DNA of 64,000 nucleotides, from the NCBI GenBank assembly GCA_002281575.1, contig NCGN01000010.1, positions 21,453-85,452 of the forward strand, in the 5' to 3' direction. A program made the position numbers and the translations under genes. Position 1 is the first letter of the stretch; each line of letters begins with the position of its first letter. The notes under the pieces are model-generated. The model had not been told where the DNA came from. It saw only the letters and a program-made list of their open reading frames with translations, and did not search any database. The DNA is from Sphingobacteriia bacterium 28-36-52 (lineage in GTDB: Bacteria > Bacteroidota > Bacteroidia > Chitinophagales > Chitinophagaceae). Below, piece by piece: positions 61,116 to 64,000 of this stretch.

Positions 61116-61237
61116 GCTCAGCTTACTCAAAACCTACTCAAACAAACACTTTGCTCGCGACCGATTATTGCATGTACTTATTGTATGACTTGCTTATGCA
61201 TGCAATCCTCGAATGCTCGCTTTCGTGTTTGTTTGAG
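61116..61237. repeat. Repeat copy B: long imperfect palindrome
   Basis: Same orientation and design as copy A. Left arm CTCAAACAAACAC (61137-61149) with GTGTTTGTTTGAG (61225-61237), a 13-base perfect stem; the inner arms CCGATTATTGCATG and CATGCAATCCTCGA pair with two mismatches. The GCTCGC motif again occurs in both arms. The region before it (from GCTCA at 61116, with CTTACTCA) also matches the sequence before copy A, so homology extends over about 120 bases. The rest of the gap, 61074-61292, shows no gene. Confidence 0.8.
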
Positions 61238-61292
61238 TGTGATTTTGAACAAGTAGTCAAAAATATTGTAATGATAAATCTAGAACTGTAAT

Positions 61293-61832
61293 ATGATGAA
61301 ATGGATTCTACTGTTACTCACACTTAATCTGTATCCGAAAAACAATATGACAGAAATTTATCACTTTTCATCTCAATCAAATTTAAGAGAATGGAGAATC
61401 GTGAACGATGGGGTGATGGGTGGTATTTCCAAAAGTAATCTTGTTATTACTAGTGAAGGTTACGGGCAATATTCTGGGCATGTTTCTTTGGCAAACAATG
61501 GTGGATTTGCATCAATTCAGTTGAATCAATCAGCCTCAATACCTACTGCAACTAAATACATAGTTTTACGAGTGAAAGGAGATGGTAAGCAATATGAGTT
61601 TAGAATAAAGAGTGATTTATATCAGTCAGTCTCTTATGTACATCCATTTAAAACAACCGGTGAATGGCAAAATATACAATTAGCAATTAACGATTTTTAC
61701 CCACAGTATTTTGGTCAAAAATTAAATAGACCAAACTTTAATTATAAAAATATTGAGCAGATTAGTTTTCTAATTTCCAATAAACAAGAAGAAGATTTTA
61801 AGCTATTAATTGATTGGATAAGTATGAACTAG
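61293..61832 (+). CDS. CIA30-domain protein
   Basis: A 179-residue protein of the CIA30 family (complex I intermediate-associated protein 30; galactose-binding-like jellyroll). The diagnostic segment is WRIVNDGVMGGISKSNLVI (residues 34-52), followed by FSGHVSLANNGGFASI-type strands and LRVKGDGKQYEFRIK. A hydrophobic N-terminus (MMKWILLLLTLNLYP) may be a signal peptide; a later ATG at 61347 would remove it. Bacterial members have no defined role. The 3' end overlaps the convergent ABC ATPase gene by four bases. Confidence 0.88.
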   Translation: MMKWILLLLTLNLYPKNNMTEIYHFSSQSNLREWRIVNDGVMGGISKSNLVITSEGYGQYSGHVSLANNGGFASIQLNQSASIPTATKYIVLRVKGDGKQYEFRIKSDLYQSVSYVHPFKTTGEWQNIQLAINDFYPQYFGQKLNRPNFNYKNIEQISFLISNKQEEDFKLLIDWISMN

Positions 61833-62524
61833 ACATTGAAATAATCAACTAATTCATCTAGCGTTTCTGTGCTTACAGATATGTCTTTCATCATCTCTCC
61901 CTTGTGCATGAGTAAAATTCTGTTACTTAATTTTGCTATATGATTGAGATCGTGACTACTAACTATGATGGTAGTTCTATTATTAGCATTTAATTCTTGC
62001 AATATTTTTATTAATCTAATTTGAGAACTTGGATCCAAGTTTGCAAATGGTTCGTCTAGAATTAATAATTCAGGTTTCTGTAATAAGCAAGCTACAATCC
62101 CCACCTTAAATTGATTCCCTTTTGATAAATCACGAATGTATCTTTTGAAATCAACTCCACCATCAAAAAAATATGCATAAGAGGATACTTGGTCATCTAC
62201 TTCTTGTTTATTTAGACCATGAAGTTTACCAACAAAATAAAAATACTCGTTAGAGCTTAAATAATCAATTAAAAAACCATCATCTAGATAAGCTGCTGTA
62301 TAGTTTTTCCAATCTTCAGTTTCTTGAACTTGATTGTTATTTATAGAAACTGAGCCTGAATTAGCTTTAATTAAATCTAGCATCAATCTAAACAGTGTTG
62401 TTTTACCCGCCCCATTATTGCCAACTAATCCAATTAAATCGCCTTTGTTAATACTTAATTCAGGAATATTAGCACAAACCACGCCGCTGAATTTTTTTGT
62501 AAGATTTTGTATATATATCATCAT
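61829..62524 (-). CDS. ABC transporter ATP-binding protein (DUF5687 partner)
   Basis: A 231-residue ABC-2-type ATPase. Walker A is GNNGAGKTTL near residue 40, the signature reads LSKGN instead of LSGGQ, Walker B is LLILDEPFANLD, and the H-loop is VSSHD. It works with the DUF5687 membrane protein encoded four bases upstream. Tandem ATGs at 62524 and 62521 are the natural start; a longer reading frame would enter the permease gene. Confidence 0.92.
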   Translation of the reverse strand: MMIYIQNLTKKFSGVVCANIPELSINKGDLIGLVGNNGAGKTTLFRLMLDLIKANSGSVSINNNQVQETEDWKNYTAAYLDDGFLIDYLSSNEYFYFVGKLHGLNKQEVDDQVSSYAYFFDGGVDFKRYIRDLSKGNQFKVGIVACLLQKPELLILDEPFANLDPSSQIRLIKILQELNANNRTTIIVSSHDLNHIAKLSNRILLMHKGEMMKDISVSTETLDELVDYFNV

Positions 62525-62528
62525 TAAA

Positions 62529-63992
62529 TTATTTTTCTCTGAAGCCAGCAATGATTGAATATTTTTGTTTTTTTAAGCGCCGTACTATTTGATTAATCCA
62601 CCAATTTTGAAGAAACAATGGAATAAAACCTACCACTCCAATTGCTGCGACAGCAGGCCAAAATCCAAAAAACAAGTTTACTATAGCATAAATCCCCATT
62701 AGTAAAAGCAATGGAATTAGTGTACTTAAGAAACTATTGATTCCTACGCCTTGATAATTAAAGTTGGCGCTTTTACTGATATCAATTCCCTTTGAATTAT
62801 AAACATTAAGCAGTACACCAATTGGCAAAATAAGCCCAATATTAAATAGAAACAAAGCAATATGCAAGGGTATGATTCTCCAATCGATTATGCCGTAGAA
62901 CAAACTGATAATAAATGGAATAGTATTTAGAATTCTCAACAAACTGAGTTTACTCTTAACATAATTGGTGAGGCCGTGTTTAGAAATCATCAATTGTTCT
63001 ATATGTGCTGTTTGCCAAGAAAATAAAAACTGTAGATAATTCAAGCTACTCATACCTGTAATCATATACGCCATAACAATTAGTATCGTCCTAGGTGATT
63101 GTTGATTTAATATGCCTTTATTGTAAATCATAAAACCATATAAAAGAAATATAAATGCTACTAGAAGGGTATTTCGCGGACGTTTATTTCTGAATATTAG
63201 TTTTAATTCATTTGAAATTAAATCACCAAAACTATCTGTCCATTGTAAAGAAAAATTACTACTTGCTTTGCTATTGGCATCAATATCGAGATAAAAATTA
63301 GCCTTTAATAAGGATTGATTGAGGAAAAATGACCCAAGAAAAAGTAAAAAAGGAATCAGTGCAAGCCAATAATTGGCCAGCAACTGCGGAAAAAAATATT
63401 TTGATATCGCAGAAATTGAAAAAACATTATTAGCAATACATAAGAATATAGTTGCAATAACAAGCACAAATCCAAATAACCATTTTGAATTGATAATTGA
63501 TTTTCGTTTTAAATAGATGACCATAAAATGATTGGCAAGCATCAAAAAAAATAAACAAACTAAAAAAGCTATGAATACACTTGCTCCAAATTTTGATAAA
63601 ACAGTTCCTACCATAAATGGTATAAATAATACCAATGGAATTAAATTAAAAAGACTCAATAAAGAACGAAGATTTAAAAAACTAATTAGTTGACTTTTCT
63701 TTACATTCTGAATCAAATAGGGCTTAACAGATAAAGTTGGTAATTCTTGAAACCAATATCGAACAGGTATATCTATTAAAAAGTAATAAAATAAAATTCC
63801 ACAAAAGGAATCAAACTCTTTTCCTGGAGTTAATTTATATAAAATTGAATTCAACATTGCACCGAGTACAATGGCAGAAGATAAAAGATATACAATCAGT
63901 AAGCCGAGAAATATTTGTCCAACCAAACTTGCTCCAGAATGTCTGCTTCTAATAATTTTTTTCGTCTCATTAACGATTAAAGAAAATAACAT
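62529..63992 (-). CDS. DUF5687 family ABC transporter permease
   Basis: A 487-residue polytopic protein with around eleven or twelve hydrophobic segments. The start MLFSLIVNETKKIIRSRHSG and the overall layout match DUF5687, a Bacteroidota ABC-2 permease family. ISNELKLIFRNKRPRNTLL near residue 270 marks an internal repeat of the N-terminal coupling-type segment, which suggests a two-half permease. The substrate is unknown. The ATG at 63992 lies at the window edge; an in-frame TTG is at 63998, and an earlier start outside the window cannot be excluded. Confidence 0.85.
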   Translation of the reverse strand: MLFSLIVNETKKIIRSRHSGASLVGQIFLGLLIVYLLSSAIVLGAMLNSILYKLTPGKEFDSFCGILFYYFLIDIPVRYWFQELPTLSVKPYLIQNVKKSQLISFLNLRSLLSLFNLIPLVLFIPFMVGTVLSKFGASVFIAFLVCLFFLMLANHFMVIYLKRKSIINSKWLFGFVLVIATIFLCIANNVFSISAISKYFFPQLLANYWLALIPFLLFLGSFFLNQSLLKANFYLDIDANSKASSNFSLQWTDSFGDLISNELKLIFRNKRPRNTLLVAFIFLLYGFMIYNKGILNQQSPRTILIVMAYMITGMSSLNYLQFLFSWQTAHIEQLMISKHGLTNYVKSKLSLLRILNTIPFIISLFYGIIDWRIIPLHIALFLFNIGLILPIGVLLNVYNSKGIDISKSANFNYQGVGINSFLSTLIPLLLLMGIYAIVNLFFGFWPAVAAIGVVGFIPLFLQNWWINQIVRRLKKQKYSIIAGFREK

Positions 63993-64000
63993 AATCAAAT

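Noticed and set aside
59834..61237. CRISPR array or insertion sequence
   Set aside because: Only two repeat copies 1.2 kb apart, palindromic over ~100 bases, with no spacers, no transposase and no target-site duplication seen.

Overview
The window reads as chromosomal DNA of a member of the Bacteroidota, most likely the Chitinophagaceae. The signs are: a SusC/SusD outer-membrane pair; families typical of this phylum (DUF4286, DUF5687, DUF2911, Thx, TIGR02757, Tat-exported sugar oxidoreductases); start codons without Shine-Dalgarno sequences; and several TAnnTTTG boxes of the Bacteroidota housekeeping promoter at short distances before start codons. The family-level placement is inference. About 70 protein genes fill almost all of the sequence. 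I see no tRNA, rRNA, CRISPR array, insertion sequence or prophage.

Layout. 1-3.2 kb: the end of an exonuclease III gene, DUF4286, HU and the tiny ribosomal protein Thx, then a Tat-signal aminotransferase. 3.2-11.5 kb: a small CxxC membrane protein, a TlpA-type thioredoxin protein and a scattered surface-glycan set (FkbM methyltransferase, four glycosyltransferases, an O-antigen-ligase-like protein) interrupted by MeaB. 11.6-23.1 kb: a mostly plus-strand housekeeping run (Lon-type domain, CoaX, barrel protein, LptC, aldo/keto reductase), an ECF sigma/anti-sigma/DUF4097 operon, then CNNM transporter, TatC, RpiB and an M28 peptidase. 23.2-29.1 kb: SusD, SusC and a deoxyhypusine-synthase-like enzyme on the minus strand. 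29.2-32.8 kb: a tightly overlapped methyltransferase/GT87/GT2/polysaccharide-deacetylase operon. 32.9-35.3 kb: an SdpR-like repressor with a perfect palindromic operator, an SdpI-like membrane protein and a hydrolase. 35.3-49.9 kb: metabolic and envelope genes (cystathionine gamma-synthase family, FAH-family hydrolase, phospholipid genes psd and cdsA, DusB, glutathione peroxidase, aldehyde dehydrogenase).

50-59.4 kb is the most coherent pathway region. A GMC oxidoreductase, a Tat/lipoprotein small subunit, a lipoprotein cytochrome c, a DUF1080 protein, three TIM-barrel sugar isomerase-like proteins and two Gfo/Idh/MocA oxidoreductases lie around a divergent promoter region. Together they look like a periplasmic glycoside 3-dehydrogenase (3-keto-sugar) pathway with partners in periplasm and cytoplasm. 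TatC for export is encoded at 20 kb in the same window.

59.8-64 kb holds an unusual arrangement. A two-gene mini ABC cassette (a 100-residue membrane protein plus an ATPase) is bracketed by two direct copies of a roughly 100-base imperfect palindrome. It is followed by a CIA30-domain protein and a DUF5687/ATPase exporter. The repeats and the cassette they enclose are the least explained structure in the window.
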